64,000 nt of DNA from Natrinema sp. HArc-T2 (GCF_041821085.1 NZ_JBGUAZ010000006.1:1-64000); one strand, 5' to 3'. Counted from the stretch's first letter, positions 34,883 to 44,885 are shown. Program-made: numbers and translations. The notes: a model not told the origin generated them from the letters alone.

Positions 34883-35254
34883 AATATGGAGATAACTGAA
34901 ACGGGTCACACCCAATCGCGCAGCCATCGTACGATCAGGTGTGGATTGACTTCCGAGCGGCCACCGTCGAACACCCCACACGAAAGCGCCCTTTCGGGCC
35001 GCGGAAATGCGCGCTCTAAAACTCCACTTCGCGGATGCTCCCTCGGTCACGGGGGAGGAGGTCAAGAGCCGCGCTCCGTAGTGTGGTTCCTCGCACGTAT
35101 CAAAAACTGTCTCTGCAGATGCAAGAAGCGGCCAGTCTGATCGGTTCTTGGGTCAGGATTTCGGACCTGATGGAGCCAGCCACATGCTACGAGGTGGTTC
35201 AGTGGATAGCGCCACAGGGAGTGGAGAGCGTCAGTGAGATGTTGACCGGCAACC
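34883..35254. other. Gap between convergent genes
   Basis: 372 bases between the MBL and aRF1 stops. No gene, RNA or clear repeat is visible, and short frames on both strands have non-protein composition. Confidence 0.4.
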
Positions 35255-36514
35255 TTAGACGCCCGTCGAGTACCGCAGAATGCCAGCGAAGCCGCCGAAG
35301 GCGTTGTAGAGCTGTTCGCCCTTCTCGAAGTCGGTCGAAATGAACTTCGTCTCGGTGCCGCGCTGTTCAGCGATCTCGATGAGGTGGTCAATGGCGTCCT
35401 CGCGGTCCTCGTCGGTCGCCTCGACCTCGGTGCCACACTCGCTACAGGTGTGTGCGGGCGTCGACTTGCGCCGATCGAGTACCTCGCGGTCGGTGTTGCC
35501 ACACTCGGGACACTCGTAGGTGACGACGTCCTTCCGGAGGTCTTCGCTGATCAGGAGACGGTCGACCGCGCCCATCATCAGATTTCGGCGGGTCTGCTCG
35601 AAGCCGTAGGTCGCGAGTTCGCCGGCGTTGAGTTCCTTGAAGAACTCTTCCATCTCCTGTTTGTCCTTCATCACCTCGGCGTCGGCCAAGGCGTCCTCGG
35701 CGTTGTCGACCAGATCCTTCAGACCCGACTCGTCGGTGTAGGCGACGTCGAACTTCCCGATGACGTTATCCTGAATCTCGTGGTGGAGGTAATCGCCATC
35801 CAAGAACTCGTCTTTGGTCGGTGAGGGACCGCCAACGAGAATCCCGTCGAGTTCGTGGCGTTTGGGGACGAACAGGTCGTTTGCCATCCCCGCGACCTCC
35901 TGATAGAAGTTGTCGATGGCCTCGAGGCGCAGGCGGGCGAATCGCTGGGCGGACTGGCCACCTTTGCGCTGCTTGCCGGGGACGAGCGAGGAGGCTGACT
36001 TGACCGGTTCGATGCGTTTGCCTTTCAGCCAGCCGACGTTGGCCTCGCGGCGGTCGAGGACGATGAGGCCGTACAGGCCCTTGTCGGCGAGCATCTCCTC
36101 GAGCGGTTCGGTGAGGAATTCGGAGTCGCAGTGATAGCGGAACGACTCGACGGGCTGGGGTGGGCTCTCCAGGACTTTGGTGACCATGTCAGTGCGACCG
36201 CCGCCGGAGTCGACGGCCCCCGAAAACAGCACGATGCCGTTTTCCGGTGGATAGGTGTCGTAGTAGCGCAGCCGGTCTTTGATGCTGGTCAGCGCGTCTT
36301 GGACGGCTGTGCGGGTCTGTTTTGACTTGATGTTGGCCGCTTCGCTGTGTTCTTGCGTGACGTGCTGTACGACATCACTGATCTGTCTGTCCTCCGGAAT
36401 GTAGATCGTCACGAGCTGCGTTCCGGAGCCGTCGAAGTCTTTGAGATCTTCGAGAACCTTCCGGAACTCGTATTTCTTCCGGTCGGATTGCTCCTGCTCG
36501 CCCTCCTGGCTCAT
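35255..36514 (-). CDS. prf1: Peptide chain release factor aRF1
   Basis: The 419-residue archaeal/eukaryotic class I release factor reads all three stop codons and triggers peptide release. The NIKS stop-decoding motif (about residue 60) and the catalytic GGQ in GKQRKGGQSAQRF (about 180) are both present. A C-terminal zinc-like pair CPECG...CSECG (about 340-370) follows. ATG 36514 starts MSQEGEQEQ; in-frame sequence upstream to 36640 is not protein-like. A TTCTTACCC box is about 27 bases upstream. Confidence 0.97.
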   Translation of the reverse strand: MSQEGEQEQSDRKKYEFRKVLEDLKDFDGSGTQLVTIYIPEDRQISDVVQHVTQEHSEAANIKSKQTRTAVQDALTSIKDRLRYYDTYPPENGIVLFSGAVDSGGGRTDMVTKVLESPPQPVESFRYHCDSEFLTEPLEEMLADKGLYGLIVLDRREANVGWLKGKRIEPVKSASSLVPGKQRKGGQSAQRFARLRLEAIDNFYQEVAGMANDLFVPKRHELDGILVGGPSPTKDEFLDGDYLHHEIQDNVIGKFDVAYTDESGLKDLVDNAEDALADAEVMKDKQEMEEFFKELNAGELATYGFEQTRRNLMMGAVDRLLISEDLRKDVVTYECPECGNTDREVLDRRKSTPAHTCSECGTEVEATDEDREDAIDHLIEIAEQRGTETKFISTDFEKGEQLYNAFGGFAGILRYSTGV

Positions 36515-36560
36515 TACCCGTATAAAACAGTGCTGTGGGTAAGAATCCTTTGACACACCT

Positions 36561-36600
36561 GCCGACTGGCACCGAGTGCCGGTCACTGTCACCGTCGTAT
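36561..36600. repeat. Possible fragment of the dispersed palindrome
   Basis: In reverse complement this reads ATACGACGGTGACAGTGACC followed by GGCACTCGGTGCCAG. It resembles one arm of the copies at 3379 and 54749, with indels. It lies in the aRF1/MinD intergenic region. Confidence 0.35.
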
Positions 36601-36683
36601 ACATGTCGGCTGTGTAGTGAGACGGCGGAAGTGTGGTCACGATTTAAGGTGGTGCCGTTCTAGGAACCGAACAGTATCCGACT

Positions 36684-37562
36684 ATGTCTCAGGAGACGGT
36701 ATATGCCATCGCGAGCGGAAAGGGCGGTGTCGGGAAGACGACGACGACGGTGAACCTCGGGACGGCCCTCGCGGAGGCCGGCGAGCGCGTCGCCATCGTC
36801 GACACCGATCTCGGCATGGCGAACCTCGCCGGGTTCGTTAGCCTCTCCCCCGACTCGACCACCCTACACGACGTGTTAGCCGGAGTTGCATCGACCGACG
36901 ACGCTACCTACCAACTGGCGGACAATATCGTCGCCATTCCGAGTGGCACGAACCTCGACGATTACGCCGAAACGTCCCCCGAACGACTGCGTGACGTGGT
37001 CGCTGACCTCCGATCCCAGTTCGACTATGTCTTCCTCGATGTCGGCGCGGGCATCAGTCACGAAACCGTCTTGCCACTGGGTCTGGCTGACGCCGTCGTC
37101 CTCGTCTCGACGCCCGAACCCGCGGCGATCCACGACACGAAAAAGACGATCGAGTTGACGGAGCGATCGGGTGGCGACGTTGCCGGACTGGTTCTAACCC
37201 GCACCCGACCGGACAGCGATATTTCCCACGACGACCTCGCCGACCGCCTCGAGGTCTCCCTCCTCGGGGCGATCCCCGAAGACCCCGCAGCCCGCGAGAG
37301 CGTCTATGCCGGGACGCCGCTGGTCGTCTACGAACCCGACGGCCCCGCTTCGGTCGCTTACCGACAGCTTGCAGCGGAGCTAACTGGCGTCGAGGGTGCG
37401 GCCCCGGACACAAGCGGAGAGACAGCCGACGACTCGTCCACGACACAGACACAGGCCGTCGCCACCTCGAGCGACACCGAGTCGACCGACAGCGACGACG
37501 GACGGGAGGCAGCACACGACGACGTCTCGAGTGCGATCACGGAAGCCGAGTCCGACCACTGA
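36684..37562 (+). CDS. MinD/ParA-family ATPase
   Basis: The 292-residue deviant Walker-A ATPase has SGKGGVGKTTTTVNLGTAL, VDTDLGMANLAG and FLDVGAGISHE. After the ATPase core (about 1-235) comes an acidic, Ser/Thr-rich tail of about 55 residues. Haloarchaea hold several MinD paralogues that position motility and chemosensory structures rather than FtsZ rings; which one this is cannot be told here. No canonical amphipathic membrane-targeting helix is evident at the C-terminus. Confidence 0.88.
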   Translation: MSQETVYAIASGKGGVGKTTTTVNLGTALAEAGERVAIVDTDLGMANLAGFVSLSPDSTTLHDVLAGVASTDDATYQLADNIVAIPSGTNLDDYAETSPERLRDVVADLRSQFDYVFLDVGAGISHETVLPLGLADAVVLVSTPEPAAIHDTKKTIELTERSGGDVAGLVLTRTRPDSDISHDDLADRLEVSLLGAIPEDPAARESVYAGTPLVVYEPDGPASVAYRQLAAELTGVEGAAPDTSGETADDSSTTQTQAVATSSDTESTDSDDGREAAHDDVSSAITEAESDH

Positions 37563-37949
37563 GACGGGCGGCGGTACCGATGTCCTGGCCAGCCTATAGC
37601 GGATCGCGGGGCCGCCGGCACCCACTGACAGATCCGTATACTTCCGACTCCGTTTCGAGCCCCGCCTTCGAACGGGTGGGGAGAGCGGACGGTAAGTGAT
37701 CCGTTCGCTCGGTGAGGCGTCGTTCGGTGCAACCGTTGCTGTCGAAAGCAGTGATTACCACCCGTTCGTGACGGTCAGTTTGCGGATACAGTTATCCCGG
37801 CAGTTGGGTCGACTCGAGGCCGAAGACGCCCGTTTGTCACCCATTTACAGCACAGTTTTACTGTTCGTACTCGGCTGCAACTCTCGGTTGTGACGACAGA
37901 AACGGTAACGAACTGATTACTAATCATGATTGTTCTCGATGGGAAGTCC
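37563..37949. other. Gap upstream of lipoprotein gene
   Basis: 387 bases without a recognised gene. It contains a half copy of the dispersed palindrome (37611-37639) and a short symmetrical ACAGT-TTT-ACTGT at 37852-37864, about 90 bases before the lipoprotein start. Confidence 0.4.
37611..37639. repeat. Half copy of the dispersed palindromic element
   Basis: In reverse complement ATACGGATCTGTCAGTGGGT followed by GCCGGCGGC aligns with the left arms at 54749 and 20284. No matching right arm is visible. Confidence 0.5.
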
Positions 37950-38462
37950 ATGGAGCGACGAAAGATCCTCCTCGGCAGTGGCGCAGCGCTCGCAACCGTA
38001 CTTGCGGGGTGTTCCAGTAACGAGACTGACTCGAGCGGTAACGGCAACGGGTCGTCTGATGGTAACGGCAACGGCAACGGTGACGATACTGGCTCCGATG
38101 ACAAAGCCGACATCCCGGGCCTCGACCGCGATAAGCTGAAACTCGAGAGCGACAAGATCACGATCGAAGATGTCAACAAAGACGACGACAAGATCGACGT
38201 CGTCGCGACGACGACCACGACCGATCCCGAGACGTTGGCCACGGAGCTCGAGTCACTCGGTAACGCCCTCTCGGCGGCGATCACCGACCCGGAGGCGTTC
38301 AAAGCGGAAATCAACAGCGTCACCTGGGTGCTCGAGAAGGACGGCACGATGGTGATGCAGTTCTACGTCGACGTCCAGTGGGCGATCGCGTACATCAACG
38401 GCGAGATGAGCGAGAACGAGTTCGTTCAGACCGTTCTCGATACCGCCGACGAAACGCCGTAA
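37950..38462 (+). CDS. Haloarchaeal lipoprotein of unknown function
   Basis: A 170-residue exported lipoprotein: MERRKILLGSGAALATVLAGC is a Tat-type signal whose final Cys (residue 21) is the lipid anchor. A Gly/Asn/Ser/Asp-rich linker (about 22-55) holds the globular part off the membrane. The domain (about 60-170) has DLRRDKLK-like helices and EKDGTMVMQFYVDVQWAIAYING, and is not recognised. The ATG at 37950 puts the twin arginine at residues 3-4; an ATG at 37926 is also in frame. Confidence 0.78.
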   Translation: MERRKILLGSGAALATVLAGCSSNETDSSGNGNGSSDGNGNGNGDDTGSDDKADIPGLDRDKLKLESDKITIEDVNKDDDKIDVVATTTTTDPETLATELESLGNALSAAITDPEAFKAEINSVTWVLEKDGTMVMQFYVDVQWAIAYINGEMSENEFVQTVLDTADETP

Positions 38463-38574
38463 CGACGGGTTTAGCGGCGCTGACACGTTGTTCTTTCGAA
38501 CGCAGTGACGATCTGCCGTGGATCGCCCGCGGGTACGAAACCGAGAACCGATAGCGGTCGCGATCGCAGACTCG

Positions 38575-40353
38575 TTACATCGACCGCGGTGCGGCCACGC
38601 CCAGAATCGACAGGGCGTTCGCGACCACGTGTTTCGAGGCCGCAACCAGCGCCAGCCGCGCCTCACGGACGTCGGGATCGACATCGTCAGCCAGCACCGG
38701 ACACTCCCGGTAGAAGCCGTTGAACCGGTCGGCGAATTCGCGCGTGTAGGTTGCGATCCCGTGGGGCTCTAAGTCGTCAGCGGCCTCGTCGACGACCGCC
38801 GGGAAGCGTGCGATCGTCTCGAGGAGGTCGCGTTCGGCCTCGGTCGCGAGCAGGTCGGCGTCGACGGCGGTCTCGACGTCGTCCATGCCCGTTTCGGGGT
38901 CGATTCCGGCTTCCTCCAAGATGCCACAGCAGCGTGCGTGGACGTACTGGACGTACGGCGCGGACTGGGCCTCGAAGTCGAGCGCGCGGTCCCACTCGAA
39001 GGTGATCGCCTTCGTCGGCTGCTTGGAGACGATGTCGTAGCGGACCGCACCGATCCCGACCTGATGGGCGATGCGCTCGATGTCGTCCTCGTCGAGATCG
39101 TCGTCACGGATGCGGTCGTCGAGTCGGTCCTCGACCTCCTGTCTGGCGCGGTCGATCGCCTCATCGAGCAGGTCGTCGAGATCGACGCCGGTCCCGCGAC
39201 GGGTGCTCATCTTCCCTTCGGGGAGGTTGACGTAGGAGTACAGCACCTGCTGGAGGTCGTCAGTGTCGTTGTCCAGCAACTCGAGCGTCGTCCGGATCTG
39301 TTTGGCCTGCAGTTTGTGGTCCTCGCCGAGCACCGTCACGGCGCTGTCGTAGTTGTCGAACTTCCACTCGTGGTGGGCCAGGTCGCGGGTCGCGTACAAC
39401 GAGGTGCCGTCCGAGCGCAGGAAGACGAGGTTCTTGTCGATCCCGTGGTCCTCGAGTTCCAGCTGCCAGGCGTCTTCCTCGTAGACCGCCTCGTCGAGTT
39501 CTTTCAGGCGGGCGACGAGGTCGTTGGTGTCGCCGTTGCGCATGAACCGCGTTTCCTTGACGAACTCGTCGAATTCCGCGGGCAGGCGCGCGAGACACTC
39601 CGTCATGCCGCCGAGTACCTGATCGACGACCTCGCTGACGCGCTCGTAGGCCTCGTCGTCGCCGGCCTCGAGGCCCTGCATGATCGACTCGATCTCGGCT
39701 TCAGCCTGCTCGACCTCGCTTTCGGACGCGTTCTCGAGGTAGGCGTTGCCCTTGCGGTAGTACCGGACGAGATCGTACTCGATACGGTCGCGCTCGGGCT
39801 CTTCCTCGAGCTCCTCCTCGTCGAAGGTCTCGTAGGCCCAGGTGAAGACGGCCATCTGTCGACCGGCGTCGTTGACGTAGTAGTGGCGATCGACGTCGTA
39901 GCCGGCGAAATCAAGGAGATTCGAGACGGCGTCGCCGATGATCGGGTTCCGTGCGCGACCGACGTGGACCGGGCCGGTCGGGTTCGCGCTCGTGTGCTCG
40001 ACGACGACTGACTCCTCGCGGTCCGGCAGGGTGCCGTAGTCGTCGTCGGTCGCGTCGGCGAGGGTGTCGGCGAGATATGCGTCGCTCGGCAGGAAGTTGA
40101 GATACGGCCCCTGCGTCTGGATCTCGGACACGTAGGTCAGGTCGTCAGCGTCGATCTCGTCGGCGATCTGGCCGGCGACCTGTGGCGGCGCTGCGCCGGC
40201 CTCGCCGGCCAGCCGGAACGCCACGCTCGAGGCGAGGACGCTCGCAACGTCGTCCGGCGGTTCTTCGAGACCTAGGTCGTCCGTCGGGAAGTCGAGTGCG
40301 GCAAGCGCCCCCTCGAGGGCGTCCTCGACTTCCGCGCGTAGGGAGAGGAACAT
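38575..40353 (-). CDS. argS: Arginyl-tRNA synthetase
   Basis: The 592-residue class I synthetase charges tRNA-Arg. [14 protein letters not shown] contains the HIGH-equivalent HVGR, and [16 protein letters not shown] contains the KMSKS-equivalent loop. The N-terminal tRNA-binding Arg_tRNA_synt_N domain (1-100) and the C-terminal anticodon-binding DALR domain ending [16 protein letters not shown] are complete. The gene stands alone. Confidence 0.97.
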   Translation of the reverse strand: MFLSLRAEVEDALEGALAALDFPTDDLGLEEPPDDVASVLASSVAFRLAGEAGAAPPQVAGQIADEIDADDLTYVSEIQTQGPYLNFLPSDAYLADTLADATDDDYGTLPDREESVVVEHTSANPTGPVHVGRARNPIIGDAVSNLLDFAGYDVDRHYYVNDAGRQMAVFTWAYETFDEEELEEEPERDRIEYDLVRYYRKGNAYLENASESEVEQAEAEIESIMQGLEAGDDEAYERVSEVVDQVLGGMTECLARLPAEFDEFVKETRFMRNGDTNDLVARLKELDEAVYEEDAWQLELEDHGIDKNLVFLRSDGTSLYATRDLAHHEWKFDNYDSAVTVLGEDHKLQAKQIRTTLELLDNDTDDLQQVLYSYVNLPEGKMSTRRGTGVDLDDLLDEAIDRARQEVEDRLDDRIRDDDLDEDDIERIAHQVGIGAVRYDIVSKQPTKAITFEWDRALDFEAQSAPYVQYVHARCCGILEEAGIDPETGMDDVETAVDADLLATEAERDLLETIARFPAVVDEAADDLEPHGIATYTREFADRFNGFYRECPVLADDVDPDVREARLALVAASKHVVANALSILGVAAPRSM

Positions 40354-40549
40354 ACCCGCCCGTATTCAGGGCTCGAGTAAAGGAATGTCGGGTTTCGTCT
40401 CGAGGACGAGAGTCGGGATAGTTCCGGAGACAGGTCGGATGATTCTGCCATTTATTTTCGTGACCTCTAGCGGATTCGACCGTCATAGATGCTGGCGGTG
40501 GTTGCCGTAACGCCAACTGTGAACAGTGGTGCGGTATATCATACCATGT

Positions 40550-41173
40550 ATGGCGGGACCACATGATCGATCCGAGCCTGACGCTGGACGAGTGTTCGAG
40601 CGGGTCGACGAACACGTCGAGCAGCGAGATGACTGGGCGCGCCGCCGCCGGAAAGACATCTCAACCGACAAGCAGCTCCTCGTCATCGCGTGTATGGACG
40701 AACGGATTCCCGTCGAAGACGCACTCGACATTTCCTTGGGTGACGCCCACATCTTTCGAAACGCCGGCGGCAAGGTGACCGACGACGTCATCCGGAGCGC
40801 CGCGTTGAGTACGAACTTCTTCGACACGACGGAAATTATCGTCGTCAATCACACGGATTGCGGGATGATGAGCGCACCGGATGCGGCCATCGTCGACGGG
40901 CTCGAGGCCGTCGCTGGCGGGAGCCTCGACGATGTCGATCTCAATCCTGCACTCCCCAGTTTAGCGATCGGCGACGCCTCGATCGCCGAATGGGTCTCTA
41001 TGACCGACGATATCGACGAGGCGTGTCAGGCCCAAATCGACTATCTCGAGGCCCACCCGCTCGTTCCCGACGAGGTCACCGTCCACGGCTATGTCTACGA
41101 AGTCGAAAGCGACGCCCTCCGCCGCCCTGGCGAACGGGTCTCCGAGGAGATCAATACGCGGCGTTCAGAGTAA
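40550..41173 (+). CDS. Beta-class carbonic anhydrase
   Basis: The 207-residue zinc enzyme interconverts CO2 and bicarbonate. Zinc ligands are Cys48 in ACMDER (with the Asp50/Arg52 dyad), His101 and Cys104 in NHTDCGM. The ATG at 40550 is preferred over a GTG at 40526 because family-like sequence starts after it. A TTTATTTT box at 40451-40458 implies a leader of roughly 65-70 bases, which contains a short overlapping frame from 40489. GGTAT-ATC-ATACC just before the start is symmetrical and may be regulatory. Confidence 0.92.
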   Translation: MAGPHDRSEPDAGRVFERVDEHVEQRDDWARRRRKDISTDKQLLVIACMDERIPVEDALDISLGDAHIFRNAGGKVTDDVIRSAALSTNFFDTTEIIVVNHTDCGMMSAPDAAIVDGLEAVAGGSLDDVDLNPALPSLAIGDASIAEWVSMTDDIDEACQAQIDYLEAHPLVPDEVTVHGYVYEVESDALRRPGERVSEEINTRRSE

Positions 41174-41243
41174 GATTGTCTCCCCGTCGATTTCTGTCCT
41201 CGCCTGTCTCCGAACCTAGCCGAACGAAGAACCGTCGCCGATG

Positions 41244-41780
41244 TCACTCGAGCAACGCCGCAGCCTCCCGAAACCGCTCGTAATGGACCGGTCGAAAGGT
41301 CTCGCCGGAGGCGTCGAACGCCGCTGGCGTCCAGAACCGGGCGTCCGTCGCGTCGCTGCCAGCGATCGGCTCGCCGTCGGCGTCGACCCGGTCGGCCACG
41401 TAATGGACTGTCACCACGTGTTTGCCCGTCCGCGGCGGCATCGCTGACGCGGCCAAGATCTCGAGATCGCCGGGATCGACGGCGACACCGGTCTCCTCCT
41501 CGAGTTCGCGGGCAGCTGCTTCGGGCGGTTCTTCGCCGGTCTCGATGTGACCGCCCGGGATCGTCCACTCGCCGACGCCTGGTGGAATCCCGCGTTCGAC
41601 ACAGAGCACCGCCGGGTCGGACCGGGCGCGGTCGACGACCGCGACGCCGGCACACGGCACGGGATTGTGCCAGACGATCGCCTCACAATGCGGGCAGCGC
41701 ATGCGCTCGCGGTCGTCGGCTACTGTCGACTCGAGGCGGCTTCCGCAGTCGGGACAGAACGTCGGCGGTCGGCTGACCAT
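41244..41780 (-). CDS. Nudix hydrolase with N-terminal zinc ribbon
   Basis: A 178-residue protein. FCPDCGSRL...RCPHCEAIVWHNP (residues 8-40) is a four-cysteine zinc ribbon of the NADH-pyrophosphatase/NudC-like kind. The Nudix box GGHIETGEEPPEAAARELEEETGV follows at about 75-98, with the REltEEtG core. Likely substrates are NAD(H)- or nucleoside-diphosphate-linked compounds. Confidence 0.92.
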   Translation of the reverse strand: MVSRPPTFCPDCGSRLESTVADDRERMRCPHCEAIVWHNPVPCAGVAVVDRARSDPAVLCVERGIPPGVGEWTIPGGHIETGEEPPEAAARELEEETGVAVDPGDLEILAASAMPPRTGKHVVTVHYVADRVDADGEPIAGSDATDARFWTPAAFDASGETFRPVHYERFREAAALLE

Positions 41781-41805
41781 CTATGAACCCGTCAGCACTG
41801 ACGGA

Positions 41806-42963
41806 TCATAGGGTTTTCAATCCGCTGCCGGTCAGCGGGACGACGATGTCGTCGGCGTCGTCGATGACGCCACGCTCGCGGTAGCGCTCGAGGGCAGCCG
41901 GCGCGACCGCACAGGTCGGCTCGACGTAGAATCCGTTGCGATGGAGGCGATCCAGCGTGGACTCGATCGGATCGTCGCCGAGGGCGATCGCGTCGCCGTC
42001 GGTCGCCTCGATCGCCTCGAGGATTTGGGTGCCACGTGCGGGTTCGGTGATCTGGATGCCGTCCGCGATGGTCGCCCGGTCGCCGTCGTCATCGGTCGTC
42101 TCGCCGCCGAGGGCGGCGACGATCGGGGCGTAGCCGGCGGCCTGTGCGCCAAGTAGGCGGGGCATCCCGTCGACGATGCCGGCCTCGTTGAGCAGCGAAA
42201 AGCCCCGGTAGGCGCCCAGAAAGAGCGTCCCGTGGCCGATCGGAAGGACGACGGCGTCGGGGACGGTCCAGCCCTGTTGGGCGGCCACCTCGAACGCGAA
42301 GGTCATTGTCCCGGCGTAGAACGCGGGGTTCCAGGCGTGGCTGGCGTACCAGCCCTCGCCGGTCTGGTGTGGGGCGTCGCGCTCGTCGGTCGTGGTCTCG
42401 GTGTCGCTCGCATCACCTTCGACAGCCTCGAGACAGGCCGCCGTGACGTCTTCGCGGGTCCCCTCGATGCGAACTGGACGGGCGTCGGCCCGCTGGATCG
42501 CCATCAGCTTGGACTGTTTGACGTCCGCCGGGACGTAGATATCCGCCGCGAGCCCGGCACGGGCCGCGTAGGTCGCGATCGACGCGCCGGCGTTGCCCGA
42601 CGAATCTTCAATGACCTTCTCGACGCCGAGTTCGACTGCTCGCGAGAGCGTCGTCGTCGCGCCGCGATCTTTGAACGAACCCGTCGGGAACACGTACTCG
42701 AGTTTGAACTGCGCGTCCCACTCGGGGGCATCGACCAGCGGCGTAAACCCCTCGTAGAAGGTGACGTGCTGTTCGATCGGGAGGAATTCGAAGAACGTCC
42801 ACAGCCCTTGGCTGGTGTCGAGGTTGTGCAACGGCAGCGGGTCGCCTTGCGGATGGGGTCGTTCAGTAAACTCGAGGGCGTGGCCACAGCCACAGCGCCA
42901 TGGCTCGTCCGGCCCGGCCGCGTAGACGGCCCCGCAGTCGGGACAGGTGAGGTCAGAGGCCAT
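41806..42963 (-). CDS. Threonine synthase-like PLP enzyme
   Basis: A 385-residue fold-type II PLP enzyme like archaeal threonine synthases. It starts with a zinc-ribbon CPDCGAVY...WRCGCG; FPTGSFKDRGA carries the PLP lysine, EDSSGNAGASIA binds substrate, and LPIGHGTLFLG is the phosphate loop. It might instead be a cysteate or diaminopropionate-type synthase. The ATG at 42963 lies one base after the stop of the deacylase gene, so the two are co-translated; that pairing hints at a catabolic use of acyl-amino acids. Confidence 0.8.
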   Translation of the reverse strand: MASDLTCPDCGAVYAAGPDEPWRCGCGHALEFTERPHPQGDPLPLHNLDTSQGLWTFFEFLPIEQHVTFYEGFTPLVDAPEWDAQFKLEYVFPTGSFKDRGATTTLSRAVELGVEKVIEDSSGNAGASIATYAARAGLAADIYVPADVKQSKLMAIQRADARPVRIEGTREDVTAACLEAVEGDASDTETTTDERDAPHQTGEGWYASHAWNPAFYAGTMTFAFEVAAQQGWTVPDAVVLPIGHGTLFLGAYRGFSLLNEAGIVDGMPRLLGAQAAGYAPIVAALGGETTDDDGDRATIADGIQITEPARGTQILEAIEATDGDAIALGDDPIESTLDRLHRNGFYVEPTCAVAPAALERYRERGVIDDADDIVVPLTGSGLKTL

Positions 42964-42964
42964 C

Positions 42965-43924
42965 TCAGTACTGGCCGATGTCGGTGCCGACCGAGCAGAC
43001 GTACTCGCCGGTCGCGACCTGCGGGAGGCGTCGTGCACGCCAGAAGATTCCGCCGCTGTCGGCTGTCACCTCGGCTTTCGGTTCGCCGAAGGGAGTCGTC
43101 ACCGTAAAGATCGTCTCGCCGGGGCGCACCCGGTCGCCGAGTTCCTTTTCCAGCGTGACTAGCCCGCCTGCGGGCGCGCCGTACTGTTCGAAGCCACTGG
43201 CACGGGTCTGGGTCTCGAGGGGCTGGTTACCCTCGAGGAAGCCGTAGTGCCGGAGGACGTTGAAGACGCCCTCGACGCCCTTCTGAATGCTCTCCTCGTC
43301 CCAGCCGACGGCCCCACCGAGTTCGGGGTCGACGGTCGGGATACCCTCATCTGGGCCTGTCCGGGCGAGCTGGCCATCCGGTCCCTTCTGATCCAAGACG
43401 TAGCCACAGCCGAAGGCCTTCGCCAGCTCGAGACACTGGTCGTGGAGGCGGTGGCGTTTCCCACAGCGGACGCGAACCTCGTCTAACATCTGGCTGGTCG
43501 ACCCCTGATGGAGGTCGAGGATCAGATCTGCCCGGGTTGCGGCGTCGAAAGTTGCGGCGGCGATCCGCTCGCTCGAGGTGCCGGTTTCGTTGCCCGGGTA
43601 AGCGCGGTTCATCTTCGTATCGTCGATCGGGTTGCGGTGTTCGGCGACCTGAAACGCGTGGTAGTTGACGATCCCAACGATCAGGATCGTCCCCGAAAGC
43701 TCGGCGGGATCCAGTCGCGGGACGACGCGCTGGATGACGCCGACGCCGTTGAGTTCGTCACCGTCGCTGGCCGCCTGCATGTAGAGCGTCTTCCCCGAGG
43801 AGGCTCCGTTTACCACTGCGACGGGTAGTCCAACCGAACTCCCGTCCCGGGTTTCGCCGACCTCGAGACGGCCCGTGTCTATCTCGCCGGGCCCCGCGCT
43901 CGCCGTTCCGAGCGTCGTCGTCAT
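42965..43924 (-). CDS. Succinylglutamate desuccinylase/aspartoacylase-family deacylase (DoeB-related)
   Basis: A 319-residue COG3608-type zinc deacylase. Its family includes DoeB, which deacetylates N-acetyl-diaminobutyrate in ectoine breakdown. Visible marks are SDGDELNG, IVGIVNYHAFQVAEHRNPIDD, KMNRAYPG, ILDLHQGS and ELGGAVGWDEE, with a C-terminal beta barrel from about residue 225. The usual HGDE metal motif reads DGDE here, so one ligand is Asp in place of His. A TATAAAG box 28 bases upstream indicates a leaderless start. The DoeB role is inferred. Confidence 0.75.
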   Translation of the reverse strand: MTTTLGTASAGPGEIDTGRLEVGETRDGSSVGLPVAVVNGASSGKTLYMQAASDGDELNGVGVIQRVVPRLDPAELSGTILIVGIVNYHAFQVAEHRNPIDDTKMNRAYPGNETGTSSERIAAATFDAATRADLILDLHQGSTSQMLDEVRVRCGKRHRLHDQCLELAKAFGCGYVLDQKGPDGQLARTGPDEGIPTVDPELGGAVGWDEESIQKGVEGVFNVLRHYGFLEGNQPLETQTRASGFEQYGAPAGGLVTLEKELGDRVRPGETIFTVTTPFGEPKAEVTADSGGIFWRARRLPQVATGEYVCSVGTDIGQY

Positions 43925-44048
43925 ATGTCCCAGACGTTGAACCCGTTGGCCTTTATACTATCTGTTGTTCTCGCGGCGTTCACAACCGGCAAATCGAAAT
44001 ACGGGGCCGTCGTCGGCAGAGTCGGGACCGCATCCCCAACGCGGAATC

Positions 44049-44885
44049 TTATCCACTCAAAACGGCCCGAAGCGCGAATCCGAGGTTCTCTTTCCGTTCT
44101 GCGACCCGCCGATAGAAGTACGACAGCCAGCGGTCGCCGTAGGGAACGTACTGCCAGACCTCGTACTCGTCGGTCAGGTCGTACTGGGCGTCTTCGCGCA
44201 CGCCCATGAGCATCTGGATCTCGAAGTCGGTGCCGTATCGCTCGTGGAGGGCCATGGCGTGTTCGATCATCGCCGGATCGTGACTGCCAACCGCGATGCC
44301 GCCGTCGTAGTGTTCGAACGCATCCTCGAGCAGGGTTCGATACTCCTGATCGACCCGCGCCCCGTCCGTGTAGGCGACGTCTGCCGGCGGCTCGTAGGCC
44401 CCCTTGACGAAGCGGACCTTGCCGGGTACGTCCGCGAGCCGTCTGACGTCCGCTCGCGTCCGGCGGAGGTTCGCCTGTACGCAGACGCCGACGCCACCGC
44501 CGTGCTCGCGGGCGACGGTTTCGAAGGCGTCCAAGGTCGCGTCGGTCGTCGTGTGATCCTCCATGTCGATCCAGACGAAGACGTCGCGCTCGGCCGCTGC
44601 GTCGACGATATCTGTCAGCTCTGATCGAAAAACGTCCTCGCCGAGGTCCAGTCCCAGCTGCGAGGGTTTGACGGAGATGCAGGCCTCGAGTCCCGAGCCA
44701 GCGATGTCTTCGACGAGCCGTCGGTATTCGGCGGCGTCAGCGGCGACGGCGTTGCGATCGTCGTAGTGCTCGCCCAGCAAGTTGATGATTGCCTTCACGT
44801 CGTTGTCGTTCAGACGGCGGACGTGCTCGAGCGCTTCCGCAGGAGACTCACCCGCAACGAACCGGTCGGCGATCGGCGGGAGCAT
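44049..44885 (-). CDS. Proline dehydrogenase
   Basis: The 278-residue FAD enzyme oxidises proline to pyrroline-5-carboxylate, passing electrons to the respiratory chain. It is a monofunctional PutA/PRODH barrel with ACISVKPSQLGLDLG, WIDMEDHTTTD, VRFVKGAYEPP, IAVGSHDPAMIEHA and the C-terminal SYFYRRVAERKENLGFALR flavin/substrate motif. The partner P5C dehydrogenase is not in this window. It fits an amino-acid and osmolyte catabolic neighbourhood. Confidence 0.95.
   Translation of the reverse strand: MLPPIADRFVAGESPAEALEHVRRLNDNDVKAIINLLGEHYDDRNAVAADAAEYRRLVEDIAGSGLEACISVKPSQLGLDLGEDVFRSELTDIVDAAAERDVFVWIDMEDHTTTDATLDAFETVAREHGGGVGVCVQANLRRTRADVRRLADVPGKVRFVKGAYEPPADVAYTDGARVDQEYRTLLEDAFEHYDGGIAVGSHDPAMIEHAMALHERYGTDFEIQMLMGVREDAQYDLTDEYEVWQYVPYGDRWLSYFYRRVAERKENLGFALRAVLSG

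Noticed and set aside
37852-37864. ACAGT-TTT-ACTGT palindrome upstream of the lipoprotein gene
   Set aside because: It resembles the ACTGT motif of the catabolic island, but it is far from that island and from the start codon, and is short enough to occur by chance.
40489-40566. 25-codon frame overlapping the carbonic anhydrase start
   Set aside because: It begins near the expected transcript start, but the peptide has no recognisable features and no translation signal. It is kept only as a remark on the leader.
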